A stretch of DNA of 64,000 bases, taken from assembly GCF_015353075.1 (NCBI RefSeq), contig NZ_CP064187.1, forward strand, positions 992,001 to 1,056,000, written 5' to 3'. Positions 35,061 through 45,320 of the stretch are shown here, one piece after another. Source of the stretch: Rhizobium sp. 007. Its GTDB lineage: Bacteria; Pseudomonadota; Alphaproteobacteria; Rhizobiales; Rhizobiaceae. The notes beneath the pieces are model-generated. The model saw only the letters and a list, made by a program, of their open reading frames with translations. It was not told where the DNA came from and made no database searches. Numbering within the stretch: the stretch's first letter is position 1; every line of letters starts with the position of its first letter. The position numbers were made by a program, and so were the translations under genes.

Positions 35061-36206
35061 TCAAAGCGAGACGGTATCGACTTTCTTGCCGACGAAACGA
35101 AGCGCGATCTCGCCCTTGATAAGCTGCAGCGCGGGCGCACCGAACAATTCGCGGCGCCAACCGCTGAGTGCTGCGACCTCCGCCTTCTCGCCGTCCGCGG
35201 CAATCTTGTCGAGGTCTTCGCTGTTGGCGATGACTTTCGGCGCGACGCCGTGTTTTTCCGAAATCAGCTTCAACAGTACCTTGAGCAATTCGACCGCAGC
35301 GGCAGCACCCTCAGGCGCCTGCGTGTGGCGGGGCACATGGGGCATCTCGGCTTTCGGCAGGGCAAGGGCCGTATTGACGGCTTCGAGAACCGCCGTACCG
35401 GCGGCAGAACGCTCCCATCCCTTCGGGATCGTGCGCAGGCGGCTCAGGGCCTCGGTGTCCTTCGGCTGCTGCTGGGCGATCTCGTAGATCGCATCGTCCT
35501 TCAATACGCGCGAACGCGGCACGTTGCGCGATCGCGCCTCCCGCTCGCGCCAGGCCGCGACATATTTGAGGGTCGCAAGTTCCTGCGGTTTGCGCAGCCG
35601 CATCTTCAAACGTTGCCAGGCGTCATCCGGATGCATGTCGTAGGTCTCGCGCGATTCGAGAATATCCATCTCCTCCGAGAGCCAGGACGAGCGGCCTTCG
35701 CGCTCCAGTTCGGCCTTGAGATAGAGATAGGCGTCGCGCAGATGTGTGACGTCCGCCAACGCATAATCGAGCTGCTTTTCGGAAAGTGGCCGGCGGCTCC
35801 AGTCGGTGAAGCGCGAGGATTTATCGATTTGCACGCCCTTTGTCCGGCTGATGAGCTGGTCATAGGAAACGCTGTCGCCGAAGCCGCAGACCATGGCGGC
35901 GACCTGCGTGTCGAAGATCGGATGCGGGATCAGCCCGCCGCGATGGAAGATGATTTCGATGTCTTGGCGCGCCGCATGAAAAACCTTCAGCACATTCGGG
36001 TTGGCCATCAACCCGAAGAAGGGTGCAAGGTCTATGCCCTTAGCAAGTGGGTCGATGATGACTTCCGTCGTCAAGCTTGCCATCTGTATCAGGCAAAGCT
36101 CCGGCCAGAATGTCGTCTCACGCAGGAATTCAGTGTCGATTGTAATGAAGTCGGACTTGGCCAGCTCTTTGCAGGCGGCCGCCAATTCGGCGGTTGTTTC
36201 TATCAT
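35061..36206 (-). CDS. rnd: Ribonuclease D
   Basis: 3'-5' exoribonuclease of the DEDD superfamily acting in tRNA and stable RNA maturation. The 381-residue product has the exonuclease domain with TIDTEFLRE (DE pair, about 22-30), HAARQDIEI and LDYALADV, and one or two C-terminal HRDC-type helical domains (about 210-370). The length matches the family. It is monocistronic, with a repeat-containing gap upstream. Confidence 0.95.
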   Translation of the reverse strand: MIETTAELAAACKELAKSDFITIDTEFLRETTFWPELCLIQMASLTTEVIIDPLAKGIDLAPFFGLMANPNVLKVFHAARQDIEIIFHRGGLIPHPIFDTQVAAMVCGFGDSVSYDQLISRTKGVQIDKSSRFTDWSRRPLSEKQLDYALADVTHLRDAYLYLKAELEREGRSSWLSEEMDILESRETYDMHPDDAWQRLKMRLRKPQELATLKYVAAWREREARSRNVPRSRVLKDDAIYEIAQQQPKDTEALSRLRTIPKGWERSAAGTAVLEAVNTALALPKAEMPHVPRHTQAPEGAAAAVELLKVLLKLISEKHGVAPKVIANSEDLDKIAADGEKAEVAALSGWRRELFGAPALQLIKGEIALRFVGKKVDTVSL

Positions 36207-36306
36207 GTCAATTCATTCGCAAGGAAAAAGGTCGATTAACCTTCCTTCTCCTTTACGCTCGATATGTCAATACGTTGAAGGTGCCTATGCCGGCGTGGCC
36301 GGCGGG

Positions 36307-36432
36307 TTATTCGCCGGGATCGATACAGCGCTTCGCACGATTGCTGTATTCATTGGCGAGCACGGCAATCCAGCCTCCGGCGGCGATCGTCGCAGGCAGA
36401 ACAATGAAAGCGAAGATTGCGATGCCGCTCAT
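36307..36432 (-). CDS. Small membrane protein, hypothetical (41 residues)
   Basis: ATG 36432, preceded by GAGAGG ten bases upstream, opens a 41-codon frame with one hydrophobic helix (GIAIFAFIVLPATIAAGGWI) and a short charged tail (LANEYSNRAKR). The helix composition looks like a real small inner-membrane protein and the codon use is like that of neighbours, but no family was recognised. The open frame extends upstream through a palindromic repeat, which is unlikely to be coding. It sits in the otherwise empty 461-bp gap between rnd and the multicopper oxidase. Confidence 0.45.
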   Translation of the reverse strand: MSGIAIFAFIVLPATIAAGGWIAVLANEYSNRAKRCIDPGE

Positions 36433-36522
36433 AGGGGTAGGCCCTCTCAGTGCACGTCCTCCTCCGAGATGTAATGCAATCGGCGAGGAACAAGATGCAG
36501 GAGGCTGCGTCATGCCGAAGCC

Positions 36523-36570
36523 CTTCACCCTAACCCTCTCCCCGCAAGCGGGGCGAGGGACTTGCCTCGC
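36523..36570 (+). repeat. Short palindromic intergenic repeat, copy A
   Basis: Contains CCCTCTCCCCGC (36534-36545) and GCGGGGCGAGGG (36548-36559), an 11-of-12 pair hairpin with an AA loop, flanked by TTCACCCTAA and GACTTGCCTCG. A diverged inverted copy lies at 50941-50984. This is of the common REP-like class in rhizobial genomes. Confidence 0.65.
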
Positions 36571-36667
36571 GAAATGGCTGAGAAGGACGGAGAGGCTGCG
36601 GCATATCACCTGTGCCCGTTAAAGCCGGAAGAAGGTGCCGGCAGGCGGACAAGGGCTTTAGCTTACC

Positions 36668-38059
36668 TCAAACAACCTGCACATAACTCGTCATGCCCGT
36701 CTTCTGATGCTCGATGATATGGCAATGAAGCACCCAGTTGCCCGGATTGTCGGCGACGAAGGCAAGCTCGACCTTCTCATCGGGCTGGACGAGATAGGTG
36801 TCGGAAACGAGCGGCATCACCTCGCGTGTCGAGGACGAAATGACCGTGAAGCTCATGCCGTGCAGATGGATCGGATGCAGGTGCGGCGTCAAGTTCTCGA
36901 GCTGGAAGATGTAGCTCTTGCCAAGCTTCAGTTCGGCAAGCGGGGCGGTCGGATCGGCAATGTCGCCCGGCCACGGCAGCCTGTTGATCGCCCAGAAACT
37001 GAAGCCGAGTGTGCCGCATATGCTGTCGACGGAGGCGCTTTCCGCTGTGGCGCTGAGCACCAGCGGGATCTTTTCGGCGGCGGAAAGATCGGCCTGCGCG
37101 ACCGGATTGGCGGCAAGCGGGGCAAGGTCGCCCGCGTTGCGTTTCAGCGACTGACCGACGGCGCGCAGGCTCGCGATCGTTTTCGGCGTGGTCCCCCGGA
37201 TATCCTCCAGTATCGCTACACCGCCTTCGCTGTCCGGCATCCGCACGGCAAGGTCCAGCCGCTGCCCGGGACCGATCTGGAGCAGGTCAAGCGGAAAGCG
37301 CTGCGGCACCGGATTGCCGTCGATGGCGATTACCGTCGCCTTGGCGCCTTCCATCCGCAGCGAGAAGACGCGGGTGACATCCGTCACGGCGATGCGCAGG
37401 CGGACAAGGCCGCCGGCCGGCGCATCATATTGCGGCTCCTGCTGCCAGTTCGCCGTGCGCACCGTTCCATAGGTGCCGGTCTTTGCCGCCTCGCGCGGAC
37501 GGAAGGGCGCGATGAATTGCCCATCTCCGCCGAGCCGCCAGTCGCGCATGTTGAGCGCGATCTCGGCATCGAAAGTCGGATCGGCAGGATCCTCGATGAC
37601 GATCACGCCGGTCATGCCGCGGCCCATCTGGGTCAGCGTATTGCAATGCGGGTGATACCAGAAGGTGCCGGCATCCGGCGGCGTGAAGGCGTAGTCAAAG
37701 CTGTCACCCGTATAGACGTAGGGCTGCGTCATGAAGGGCACGCCGTCCATCCTGTTGTCGATGCGAAGGCCATGCCAGTGGATCGTCGTTGGCTCGTCGA
37801 GAGCATTGGTCAGGCGTGCGGCATAGGGCCTGCCGCGGGTCATGCGAAGCACCGGCGGCGGGCCGCCATCGCCCCAGGTCATGACATCCCTCGTGGGTCC
37901 GGCAGCAGCAAGCGAAGCCTCGGTCTTCACCGCCTTCAGCACCTGCGGTTCGGGCGCCGAGCCGGCAAAGCCGAACTTGCCGGCAATGCCCATGCCGGCA
38001 CTGTAGGCGCCGGCGACGGTGGACGCCTTCAACAGATTGCGGCGGGTGAATAGGGGCAT
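36668..38059 (-). CDS. Multicopper oxidase family protein (Tat-exported)
   Basis: Three-cupredoxin-domain periplasmic oxidase, 463 residues from ATG 38059 ([14 protein letters not shown]), preceded by CGGAG. The N terminus has a twin-arginine signal (TRRNLLKAS). Copper ligands are visible: [10 protein letters not shown] and [10 protein letters not shown] in domain 1, and [12 protein letters not shown] and [14 protein letters not shown] in domain 3, giving the T1 histidine-cysteine-histidine-methionine set. A copper-detoxifying or laccase-like role is inferred; no copper efflux genes adjoin. It is divergent from aspS. Confidence 0.88.
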   Translation of the reverse strand: MPLFTRRNLLKASTVAGAYSAGMGIAGKFGFAGSAPEPQVLKAVKTEASLAAAGPTRDVMTWGDGGPPPVLRMTRGRPYAARLTNALDEPTTIHWHGLRIDNRMDGVPFMTQPYVYTGDSFDYAFTPPDAGTFWYHPHCNTLTQMGRGMTGVIVIEDPADPTFDAEIALNMRDWRLGGDGQFIAPFRPREAAKTGTYGTVRTANWQQEPQYDAPAGGLVRLRIAVTDVTRVFSLRMEGAKATVIAIDGNPVPQRFPLDLLQIGPGQRLDLAVRMPDSEGGVAILEDIRGTTPKTIASLRAVGQSLKRNAGDLAPLAANPVAQADLSAAEKIPLVLSATAESASVDSICGTLGFSFWAINRLPWPGDIADPTAPLAELKLGKSYIFQLENLTPHLHPIHLHGMSFTVISSSTREVMPLVSDTYLVQPDEKVELAFVADNPGNWVLHCHIIEHQKTGMTSYVQVV

Positions 38060-38316
38060 CTGGCGCTCCGGCAACAACAATGGCGCCATCTTTAAAGTTG
38101 ACTGCGCTTTTCATCAATAAGGAAGTGAGGGCCAAACTGCCGCAGTTGCCTTGCATCATGCGCCCGAATAAACCGCGCCAAAGTGGTGCTCAATGCGGCC
38201 CAAGCCTTGACAAATCAGACCGTCCATGCGCTTTTCCGCCCGATTTTCTTGTCGGCACCGGAGAGCCATTCGAGCCCCTGCTGCCGTCTCAAGCCAAAAT
38301 ACCAGGATTAGACATT

Positions 38317-40107
38317 ATGCATCGCTACCGCAGCCACACATGTGCAGCCCTCCGTAAGTCGGATGTTGGCGCGAATGTCCGGATTTCCGGCTGGGTCCAC
38401 CGCGTTCGCGACCATGGCGGCGTTCTCTTCATCGACCTTCGCGACCATTACGGCATCACCCAGGTTGTTGCCGATCCGGATTCGCCGGCTTTCAAGATCG
38501 CTGAAACCGTTCGCGGCGAATGGGTCATCCGCATCGACGGCCTCGTGAAGGCGCGTACTGAAGACACCGTCAACAAGGCGATGGCGACCGGCGAGATCGA
38601 GCTCTACGCGCAGGAGATCGAAATCCTGTCCGCCGCCAAGGAACTGCCGCTGCCAGTCTTCGGCGAGCCGGACTATCCAGAAGACGTCCGCCTCAAGTAC
38701 CGCTTCCTCGACCTTCGCCGCGAGACGCTGCACAAGAACATCGTCAAGCGCACGCAGATCATCTCTGCCATGCGCCGTGAAATGGGCAATATCGGCTTCA
38801 CCGAATATTCGACGCCGATCCTGACGGCCTCCTCGCCGGAAGGCGCGCGTGACTTCCTCGTGCCGAGCCGCATCCATCCCGGCACCTTCTACGCCCTGCC
38901 GCAGGCGCCGCAGCTGTACAAGCAGCTCTTGATGGTTGCCGGTTTCGACCGCTATTTCCAGATCGCGCCCTGCTTCCGTGATGAAGACCCGCGAGCCGAC
39001 CGCCTGCCTGGCGAGTTCTATCAGCTCGACCTCGAAATGAGCTTCGTGACCCAGGAAGACGTCTGGAACGCCACGGGTCCGCTGATGACCAAGGTGTTCG
39101 AGGAGTTTGCCGAAGGTAAGCCGGTGACCAAGGAATGGCCACGCATTCCTTATGACGAGGCAATTCGCAAATACGGCTCCGATAAGCCGGACCTGCGCAA
39201 CCCGATCGTCATGGAGGCCGTGACCGAACACTTCGCCGGCTCCGGCTTCAAGGTCTTCGCGAACATGATCGCGTCCAACCCGAAGGTCCAAGTCTGGGCG
39301 ATCCCGGCAAAGACCGGCGGCTCCCGCGCCTTCTGCGACCGCATGAACGCTTGGGCGCAGAGCCAGGGCCAGCCCGGCCTCGGCTACATCTTCTGGCGCA
39401 AGGAAGGCGAGAAGCTCGAAGGAGCCGGTCCGCTCGCCAAGAACATCGGCGAAGAGCGCACGGATGCGATCCGCACTCAGCTCGGCCTCGATGACGGCGA
39501 TGCCTGTTTCTTCGTCGCCGGCGAGCCGGACAAGTTCTACAAGTTCGCAGGCGAAGCGCGCAACCGCGCTGCCGACGAGCTGAACCTCATCGACCGCGAC
39601 CGTTTCGAACTCTGCTGGATCGTCGACTTCCCGTTCTTCGAATGGAACGAGGACGAGAAGAAGGTCGACTTCGCGCACAACCCCTTCTCCATGCCGCAGG
39701 GCGGTTTGGAGGCGCTGCAGAACCAGGATCCGCTGACGATCAAGGCCTTCCAGTACGACGCCGTCTGCAATGGCTTCGAAATCGCTTCGGGCTCGATCCG
39801 TAACCAGTCGCCGGAACTGATGGTCCAGGCCTTCGAAAAGGTGGGTCTCAGCCAGGCGGACGTCGAGGATCGCTTCGGCGGTCTCTATCGCGCCTTCCAG
39901 TACGGCGCACCGCCGCATGGTGGCGCCGCCTTCGGCATCGACCGGATCGTGATGCTGCTCGCTGGCGCGAAGAACCTGCGCGAAATCTCGCTCTTCCCGA
40001 TGAACCAGCAGGCCCAGGACCTCCTGATGGGCGCACCGTCGCCGGCAACGCCTGCGCAGCTGCGCGAACTGGCGATTCGCCCGATCCCGCCGGTCAACAA
40101 AGACTGA
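38317..40107 (+). CDS. aspS: Aspartyl-tRNA synthetase
   Basis: Class II synthetase charging tRNA-Asp, 596 residues. N-terminal OB-fold anticodon-binding domain ([21 protein letters not shown], about 20-41), catalytic motif 2 ([19 protein letters not shown]), a bacterial GAD insertion (about 290-410) and motif 3 ([16 protein letters not shown]). ATG 38317 has AGGA upstream and begins the conserved region. A TTGACA at 38207-38212 is a possible -35. It ends at a strong bidirectional hairpin. Confidence 0.98.
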   Translation: MHRYRSHTCAALRKSDVGANVRISGWVHRVRDHGGVLFIDLRDHYGITQVVADPDSPAFKIAETVRGEWVIRIDGLVKARTEDTVNKAMATGEIELYAQEIEILSAAKELPLPVFGEPDYPEDVRLKYRFLDLRRETLHKNIVKRTQIISAMRREMGNIGFTEYSTPILTASSPEGARDFLVPSRIHPGTFYALPQAPQLYKQLLMVAGFDRYFQIAPCFRDEDPRADRLPGEFYQLDLEMSFVTQEDVWNATGPLMTKVFEEFAEGKPVTKEWPRIPYDEAIRKYGSDKPDLRNPIVMEAVTEHFAGSGFKVFANMIASNPKVQVWAIPAKTGGSRAFCDRMNAWAQSQGQPGLGYIFWRKEGEKLEGAGPLAKNIGEERTDAIRTQLGLDDGDACFFVAGEPDKFYKFAGEARNRAADELNLIDRDRFELCWIVDFPFFEWNEDEKKVDFAHNPFSMPQGGLEALQNQDPLTIKAFQYDAVCNGFEIASGSIRNQSPELMVQAFEKVGLSQADVEDRFGGLYRAFQYGAPPHGGAAFGIDRIVMLLAGAKNLREISLFPMNQQAQDLLMGAPSPATPAQLRELAIRPIPPVNKD

Positions 40108-40120
40108 GTTATTCCAATGC

Positions 40121-40152
40121 AATAAGCCCGGTGCGTTACCGGGCTTATTTGT
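40121..40152. terminator. Bidirectional terminator, aspS / exported protein
   Basis: AATAAGCCCGGT (40121-40132) and ACCGGGCTTATT (40138-40149) make a perfect 12-pair stem with a five-base loop, followed by T-rich sequence; the complement also has an A/T flank. It sits between convergent genes. Confidence 0.93.
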
Positions 40153-40168
40153 TGGTGGAGTTCAAATC

Positions 40169-41356
40169 TTACTGGTTCGCCGTCACCTTCACGCCGAGCA
40201 CGCCGGGCAGTGTGTTCGGAGCGCCCATGGCAGCACCCATGATGGTCGGGAAGGGGACAGGCTTGGCCGGTGCGGCGCTGACGGCGAAGCTTTTCGGGTC
40301 GTCGAGATAGGTGTTGACCGCTGCCGAAATCGCATTCTGCAGTTCCGGGATGTTGAGCTGCGCCAGCGCAATCGGCGCCATAGCCTTCAGCGCATCCGCC
40401 ATCTGCTGTGCCGAGATGTTCTGCTTGGAGCCAGCATATTCCAGCGCACGCTTGGTGATCGATGCGTCATCGAAGCGGATTTCGGCGCCGTTGAACGAAA
40501 GTTGCTGCATCAGGCCGAGCATGGCAAGGCCAAGCGCCTGCTGCGCTTCTTCCTTGTTCGGGTTCGCTTCGGAGGCCTTCGCCGCTTCCTGCAGCGACTT
40601 CATGAAGGGCAGGGTGTATCCCGAAATCTTGAAGGCAAGGTTTAGGCGGCCGACATTTGTCACGTCGAAGGCAAATTCGGAGATGTCGATCGTGCCGGGG
40701 CCGAGATCCCAGGCGCCCTTCATCGTGATGTCGCCGTTGACGTGCTGCAGGGCTAGCTTCTCGATCGCTTCCTTCGCCTGTGGGTCCGGAGCATCGCTGA
40801 GGTCCGCCTTCATGCTCTTGAATGCGCCGTCGAAGTCGAAGCCGGATTCGTCTTCACGAAGCGACAGGTTCATCTGGGTTTCGCCGAGCGAGAAGACTTC
40901 CTTGCCATTCTTGGTAACCTTGAACGGGCCGACATGCGCCGTTTCGTAAAGCAGTATGGAGTCGAGGCCGTCACCGCTGACATCAGCAGGAATGGATATG
41001 CCGCCGAGCGTCATTTCGGAGGCGCTGACGGTCGCGCCGTCTTCCGTGATGTTGATGTCGGGAAAGGCTGCTTCCTCGATGTAGTAACCGCCGTCTTCGT
41101 CTTCCTCGACGCCGGTCATCGTGATGTCGCCGATGTGGAGGGCCTCGCTGCCAGTCGGCTTGAAGCTCGCGTTCTTCAGCGTCACCGTCGTGTCGTCGAC
41201 ATCGACATCATCGGCAGTGATCGTTCCGCCTTGGGCGCTATAGGCGGCATTCAGCTTCCTCAGGAGATCCTGCCCGTCGAGCGCGAACGCGGAGCCGGCG
41301 AGTGACAGGAACGCGGCGCCAGACAGGATCAGCCGGGTTGTCCGGTAAAAGGTCAT
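40169..41356 (-). CDS. Exported protein of unknown function
   Basis: A 395-residue protein with a signal peptide (LSGAAFLSLAGSAFA, cleavage near residue 25) and no recognised domain. The mature part is rich in acidic and beta-prone segments (ITADDVDVDDTTVTLKN, repeated patterns of short strands ending in 'itm' or 'ltl'), suggesting a beta-solenoid or AsmA/YdgA-like periplasmic fold, but this is a guess. ATG 41356 has AAAGGA seven bases upstream. Both neighbours are divergent or convergent, so it is transcribed alone. The long, well-formed gene with signal peptide makes it a real protein. Confidence 0.8.
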   Translation of the reverse strand: MTFYRTTRLILSGAAFLSLAGSAFALDGQDLLRKLNAAYSAQGGTITADDVDVDDTTVTLKNASFKPTGSEALHIGDITMTGVEEDEDGGYYIEEAAFPDINITEDGATVSASEMTLGGISIPADVSGDGLDSILLYETAHVGPFKVTKNGKEVFSLGETQMNLSLREDESGFDFDGAFKSMKADLSDAPDPQAKEAIEKLALQHVNGDITMKGAWDLGPGTIDISEFAFDVTNVGRLNLAFKISGYTLPFMKSLQEAAKASEANPNKEEAQQALGLAMLGLMQQLSFNGAEIRFDDASITKRALEYAGSKQNISAQQMADALKAMAPIALAQLNIPELQNAISAAVNTYLDDPKSFAVSAAPAKPVPFPTIMGAAMGAPNTLPGVLGVKVTANQ

Positions 41357-41577
41357 AGGTAAGTCCTTTGGTGGCGGTTGCAAATTGCAGTGAAATTACT
41401 GCGAATCGAACGCGGTTTATATTTGCAGGTTTCTAAATTTCTGTTGAAGGGGAAAGCAAACAAAGTCCAAATTGGTGGCGATGCTTGATGACCTTTTCAT
41501 GTCGTTCCGGGAGGTCATCCACAGGGCCACCCCGCTCATTCCTTGCCGTGAATCGCCTTCTGGGCTAGGCAAGGCTC

Positions 41578-43833
41578 ATGGGACAAGAGATTTTGCCGCC
41601 TTCCGGCGGAGACGACGACAGCATTCACCCGGTTGATCTGAAGGCCGCGCTCGAGGAGCGTTACTTGGCCTATGCACTTTCGACCATCATGCACCGCGCG
41701 CTTCCAGACGTCCGCGATGGTCTGAAGCCGGTTCATCGGCGCATCATTCATGCCATGAGCGAGATGGGCATACGCCCGAACGCGGCCTTTAAGAAATGCG
41801 CCCGCATCGTCGGCGACGTCATCGGTAAGTTCCACCCGCATGGAGACCAGTCCGTCTACGATGCGTTGGTGCGTCTCGCGCAGGATTTCTCCCAGCGTTA
41901 TCCGCTCGTCGACGGGCAGGGAAACTTCGGCAATATCGACGGTGATAACGCCGCCGCCTACCGTTATACCGAAGCGCGCATGACGGAGGTCACGGCGCTG
42001 CTTCTCGAAGGCATCGAGCAGGATGCCGTCGATTTCCGCCTGACCTATAACGAGGAAGACGAGGAACCGACCGTTCTTCCGGGGTCTTTCCCGAACCTGC
42101 TCGCGAACGGCTCCTCCGGCATCGCCGTCGGCATGGCGACTTCCATTCCTTCGCATAACGCCCATGAGCTTTGCGATGCGGCACTGCACTTGATCAAGCA
42201 TCCGGATGCGACCGTCGAAAAACTCGTCGAGTTCATTCCGGGGCCGGATTTTCCGACGGGTGGCATCATCATCGACGGTCGCGAAAGCATCATCGAAAGC
42301 TACCGGACCGGCCGCGGCGGCTTCCGGGTACGCGCCAAGTGGCAGATCGAAGATCTCGGTCGCGGCGGCTATCAGATCATCGTCACCGAAATCCCCTTCC
42401 AGGTGCAGAAGTCGCGATTGATCGAAAAGATCGCCGAGCTGCTGATCGCCCGCAAGCTGCCGCTGCTGGAAGACATACGCGACGAGTCTGCCGAAGACGT
42501 CCGAGTCGTGCTGGTGCCGAAGAGCCGTACCGTCGATCCGACGATCCTGATGGAATCGATGTTCAAGTTGACGGAGCTGGAGAGCCGCTTCCCGCTGAAC
42601 ATGAACGTTTTGTCCATGGGGCGCATTCCGCGCGTCATGGCGCTGAACGAGGTGCTGAAGGAGTGGCTGAATCACCGCCGCGAGGTCCTGCAGCGCCGTT
42701 CACGCTTCCGCCTTGCCGCAATCGACAGACGCCTCGAAATCCTCGGCGGCTTGCTCATTGCCTACCTGAACATCGACGAGGTGATCCGCATCATCCGCGA
42801 GGAGGACGAACCGAAGCCGGTGATGGTGGCCCGCTGGGGACTGACCGACAACCAGGTCGAGGCGATCCTCAACATGCGGCTGCGCTCTTTGCGCAAGCTC
42901 GAGGAGTTCGAAATCCGAACCGAGTTTGACGAACTCACGAAGGAGAAGACCGGCATCGAGGCGCTGCTCGCCTCCGAGGAAAAGCAGTGGCAGACGGTCG
43001 CCTGGGAAATTGGCGAGGTGAAGAAGAAGTTCGCCAAGGCAACCGAAATCGGCCGCCGCCGCACCCAGTTCGCCGAGGCGCCCGAAGCCGACGAACAAGC
43101 CATCCAGCACGCGATGATCGAGAAGGAACCGATCACCGTCGTGGTTTCCGAAAAAGGCTGGATCCGTGCGCTGAAGGGCCACATCGCGGACACCGCGAGC
43201 CTGACCTTCAAGGAAGGCGATGCGCTGAAGATAGCCTTCCCGGCACAGACGACGGACAAGATCCTTGTCGTCACCACCGGCGGCAAGGTCTTCACGCTCG
43301 GCGGCGACAAGCTGCCCGGCGGGCGTGGCCATGGCGAGCCGCTGCGCATCATGGTCGACATGGATAACGATCAGGCTGTGCTGACGGCCTTCGTCCACGA
43401 TCCGGCGCGCAAGCAGCTGATCGTCTCGACGGCCGGCAACGGCTTCGTTGTGGCGGAATCCGAAATGGCTGCCAACACCCGCAAGGGCAAGCAGATCATG
43501 AATGTTGCGATGCCGGACGAGACCAAGCTCATCGTGCCTGTCGGCGGCGATCACGTCGCTGTCGTCGGCGAGAACCGCAAGATGCTGGTCTTCCCGCTGG
43601 CCCAGGTTCCGGAGATGGGCCGCGGCAAGGGCGTGCGCCTGCAGCGATACAAGGATGGCGGCATTTCCGACGTCCGTTGCTTCGCGATCGCCGACGGTCT
43701 CGTCTGGGAAGACAGCGCAGGTCGTACTTTCACAAAAAACAAGGAAGAACTGGCCGAATGGTTGGGCGACCGCGCTTCTGCGGGCCGCACGGTTCCAAAG
43801 GGCTTCCCCCGCAGCGGCAAATTCGCCGGCTGA
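41578..43833 (+). CDS. parC: DNA topoisomerase IV subunit A
   Basis: Decatenating type II topoisomerase subunit, 751 residues. Conserved features are the quinolone-region segment ([17 protein letters not shown], about 40-56), the DNA-cleaving tyrosine in [12 protein letters not shown] (about 125), the tower domain and C-terminal beta-pinwheel strands (about 500-740). Its GxxExGRG-less pinwheel supports ParC rather than GyrA. It is alone on its strand; parE is not adjacent. Confidence 0.96.
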   Translation: MGQEILPPSGGDDDSIHPVDLKAALEERYLAYALSTIMHRALPDVRDGLKPVHRRIIHAMSEMGIRPNAAFKKCARIVGDVIGKFHPHGDQSVYDALVRLAQDFSQRYPLVDGQGNFGNIDGDNAAAYRYTEARMTEVTALLLEGIEQDAVDFRLTYNEEDEEPTVLPGSFPNLLANGSSGIAVGMATSIPSHNAHELCDAALHLIKHPDATVEKLVEFIPGPDFPTGGIIIDGRESIIESYRTGRGGFRVRAKWQIEDLGRGGYQIIVTEIPFQVQKSRLIEKIAELLIARKLPLLEDIRDESAEDVRVVLVPKSRTVDPTILMESMFKLTELESRFPLNMNVLSMGRIPRVMALNEVLKEWLNHRREVLQRRSRFRLAAIDRRLEILGGLLIAYLNIDEVIRIIREEDEPKPVMVARWGLTDNQVEAILNMRLRSLRKLEEFEIRTEFDELTKEKTGIEALLASEEKQWQTVAWEIGEVKKKFAKATEIGRRRTQFAEAPEADEQAIQHAMIEKEPITVVVSEKGWIRALKGHIADTASLTFKEGDALKIAFPAQTTDKILVVTTGGKVFTLGGDKLPGGRGHGEPLRIMVDMDNDQAVLTAFVHDPARKQLIVSTAGNGFVVAESEMAANTRKGKQIMNVAMPDETKLIVPVGGDHVAVVGENRKMLVFPLAQVPEMGRGKGVRLQRYKDGGISDVRCFAIADGLVWEDSAGRTFTKNKEELAEWLGDRASAGRTVPKGFPRSGKFAG

Positions 43834-43987
43834 GGCAATAACAAATTGGCGATCCGCTCTTGGCGAGCGGGTCGCATCCTCTATTTCATTCCTGTTATCA
43901 AAATTGGGAACAGGTTCATTCCGAGGACGGACGGAATGGCCGTTGGGCATTGCGCTCGCAGCGCAGCCCCCACACGGAGGAGCATCA

Positions 43988-44443
43988 ATGTCTGCCAATA
44001 CCATCAAGCTACATGTCGATCACACCTATAATGCGCCGCCTTCCGTCGTCTACGACGCATGGCTCAACCCGCAAATCGCCAGGCGCTTCCTTTTCGCGGC
44101 GAAGGATGGCCATGTTATCCGCGCCGAAATCGCTCCCCATGTCGGCGGCCGCTTTCTGATCATCGACAGGCGCCCAACCGGCGACGCATGCCACTGCGGC
44201 ATATTTCTCGAACTTCGCAGGCCGAGACACATGGCCTTCAGCTTCTCGGCGGAGGAGCACGACCACAATCCCGACCGCGTCGAGATCGACATCGAGCCGC
44301 TGGGTGACGGCAGCCGCCTGACGCTGTCCCACGAAATGTGCGCCGAATGGGGGGCCTTCGAAGAAAAGACCCGTCAGGGTTGGACGCGTGTGATGGACGG
44401 TCTGGAACGGGTGCTGGAACAGACGGACCGGCTAGCGAGCTAA
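43988..44443 (+). CDS. SRPBCC / AHSA1-domain protein
   Basis: A 151-residue START-like protein of the activator-of-Hsp90-ATPase (AHSA1) group, with the opening VDHTYNAPPSVVYDAWLNPQIARRFLF, GGRFLIIDRRP and the closing helix EEKTRQGWTRVMDGLERVLE. Such proteins bind small hydrophobic ligands, and the function is unassigned. The gene starts 154 bp after parC. Its last 12 bases overlap, tail to tail, the Doc remnant. Confidence 0.87.
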   Translation: MSANTIKLHVDHTYNAPPSVVYDAWLNPQIARRFLFAAKDGHVIRAEIAPHVGGRFLIIDRRPTGDACHCGIFLELRRPRHMAFSFSAEEHDHNPDRVEIDIEPLGDGSRLTLSHEMCAEWGAFEEKTRQGWTRVMDGLERVLEQTDRLAS

Positions 44444-44705
44444 GGATACGCTGAAATCGCGCAGAAACCGCGTCACGCCCGCTTCGTCTATTTCGCAGGC
44501 GGCGACAGAGGCGACGAAGGCAACAATTCGTGCATTCTCGGCATCAATGAGACAGCCGTTTAGATATAAGAAGGCGAACGCATCGAGGTAGCCGGTCTGC
44601 TTGTTGCCGTCGATCAAAGGATGGTTTCGGACAATCCCATGAAATATGCACCGGCGAGGACAAAGATATCGTCCTCGCCGAACGCTATCGTCGCTGCCGA
44701 ACACC
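44432..44705 (-). pseudogene. Doc/Fic-type toxin remnant, 5'-truncated and frameshifted
   Basis: Two frames together give a death-on-curing (Doc) C terminus. Upstream frame: FGEDDIFVLAGAYF. At about 44641 a one-base deletion shifts the frame, and the next reads HGIVRNHPLIDGNKQTG, the Fic/Doc motif (HPFxDGNKRT) with the final R replaced by Q, then LDAFAFLYLNGC and GVTRFLRDF to the stop. The first ~50 codons of a Doc protein are missing, replaced by the 3' end of the transporter gene. No antitoxin is nearby. The gene is not functional. Confidence 0.8.
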
Positions 44706-45320
44706 GCTTCCGCGTGCCATCCAGAGCAAATGCGTCATGATCGCTATGAAGAGGATGGCGCCGCCCATGAGTGTCATCGCGGTCGGAATTTCGGCGAAGA
44801 TGAACCAGACCCAGATCGGGGCAAGTACCGTCTCCAGCAGGTAGAGCATGCCGACTTCGGGGGCCGAGAGATAGCGCGGGCCGGTTGCCAGACACCAAAA
44901 GGCGACGGGCATCACGATGGCGCCGTTGAAGGTGATCCAGCCGGGATGATCGATCGAAACGCCCGCAGGCAGCGCCATGCCGAAGCCGAGGATCGCCGGG
45001 AACATCGCGGCAAGGAGCGGCACGAACCCCATGTCGCGCCGAGAGGCCCGGCCGACCGTGATTGCCGCGTCAAGGATGAGCGCGCTCAGCAGCGCCGTCG
45101 CGTCGCCGAAGATGTGGCCGCTCGAAATTCCGTCATGCACGCCGATCGCTGCGACGATAAGCAGCGTCACCAGAACCGTCGTGATGCTGCGAAGGCCAAG
45201 GATCGGCCACATCTTTCCTTCGGCGAGTCGCACGAGCGGAATGTCCATGGAAAGGGCCAGGCCACCGATTGCCGTCAGGGCAAGCCCTTTCCGGTGACCG
45301 GAAAGGGCAGGAAGGGACAT
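44685..45320 (-). CDS. EamA/DMT family transporter, internally shortened
   Basis: Drug/metabolite transporter with an intact second half (GDATALLSALILDAAITVGRA to ILFIAIMTHLLW) but only the first one or two helices of the first EamA repeat. The usual ~290-residue layout with ten helices is reduced to 211 residues. The join is near residues 52-60 (VTLLIVAAIGVHDG), where roughly 80 residues of the first half are missing in frame. The ATG directly follows the bpt stop (TAAATG). With so many helices gone, transport function is doubtful, so this may be a decaying gene. Confidence 0.75.
   Translation of the reverse strand: MSLPALSGHRKGLALTAIGGLALSMDIPLVRLAEGKMWPILGLRSITTVLVTLLIVAAIGVHDGISSGHIFGDATALLSALILDAAITVGRASRRDMGFVPLLAAMFPAILGFGMALPAGVSIDHPGWITFNGAIVMPVAFWCLATGPRYLSAPEVGMLYLLETVLAPIWVWFIFAEIPTAMTLMGGAILFIAIMTHLLWMARGSGVRQRR

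Noticed and set aside
36434..36609. Upstream extension of the small membrane frame to 100 codons
   Set aside because: The extra residues come from the hairpin repeat and basic low-complexity sequence; the ATG at 36432 has its own ribosome site.
38308..40122. Long open frames opposite aspS and other genes (for example also opposite pepA, ppk and parC)
   Set aside because: They lie antisense to well-identified genes, have arginine-, histidine- and alanine-rich composition without motifs, and arise from the third-position GC bias of the real gene.
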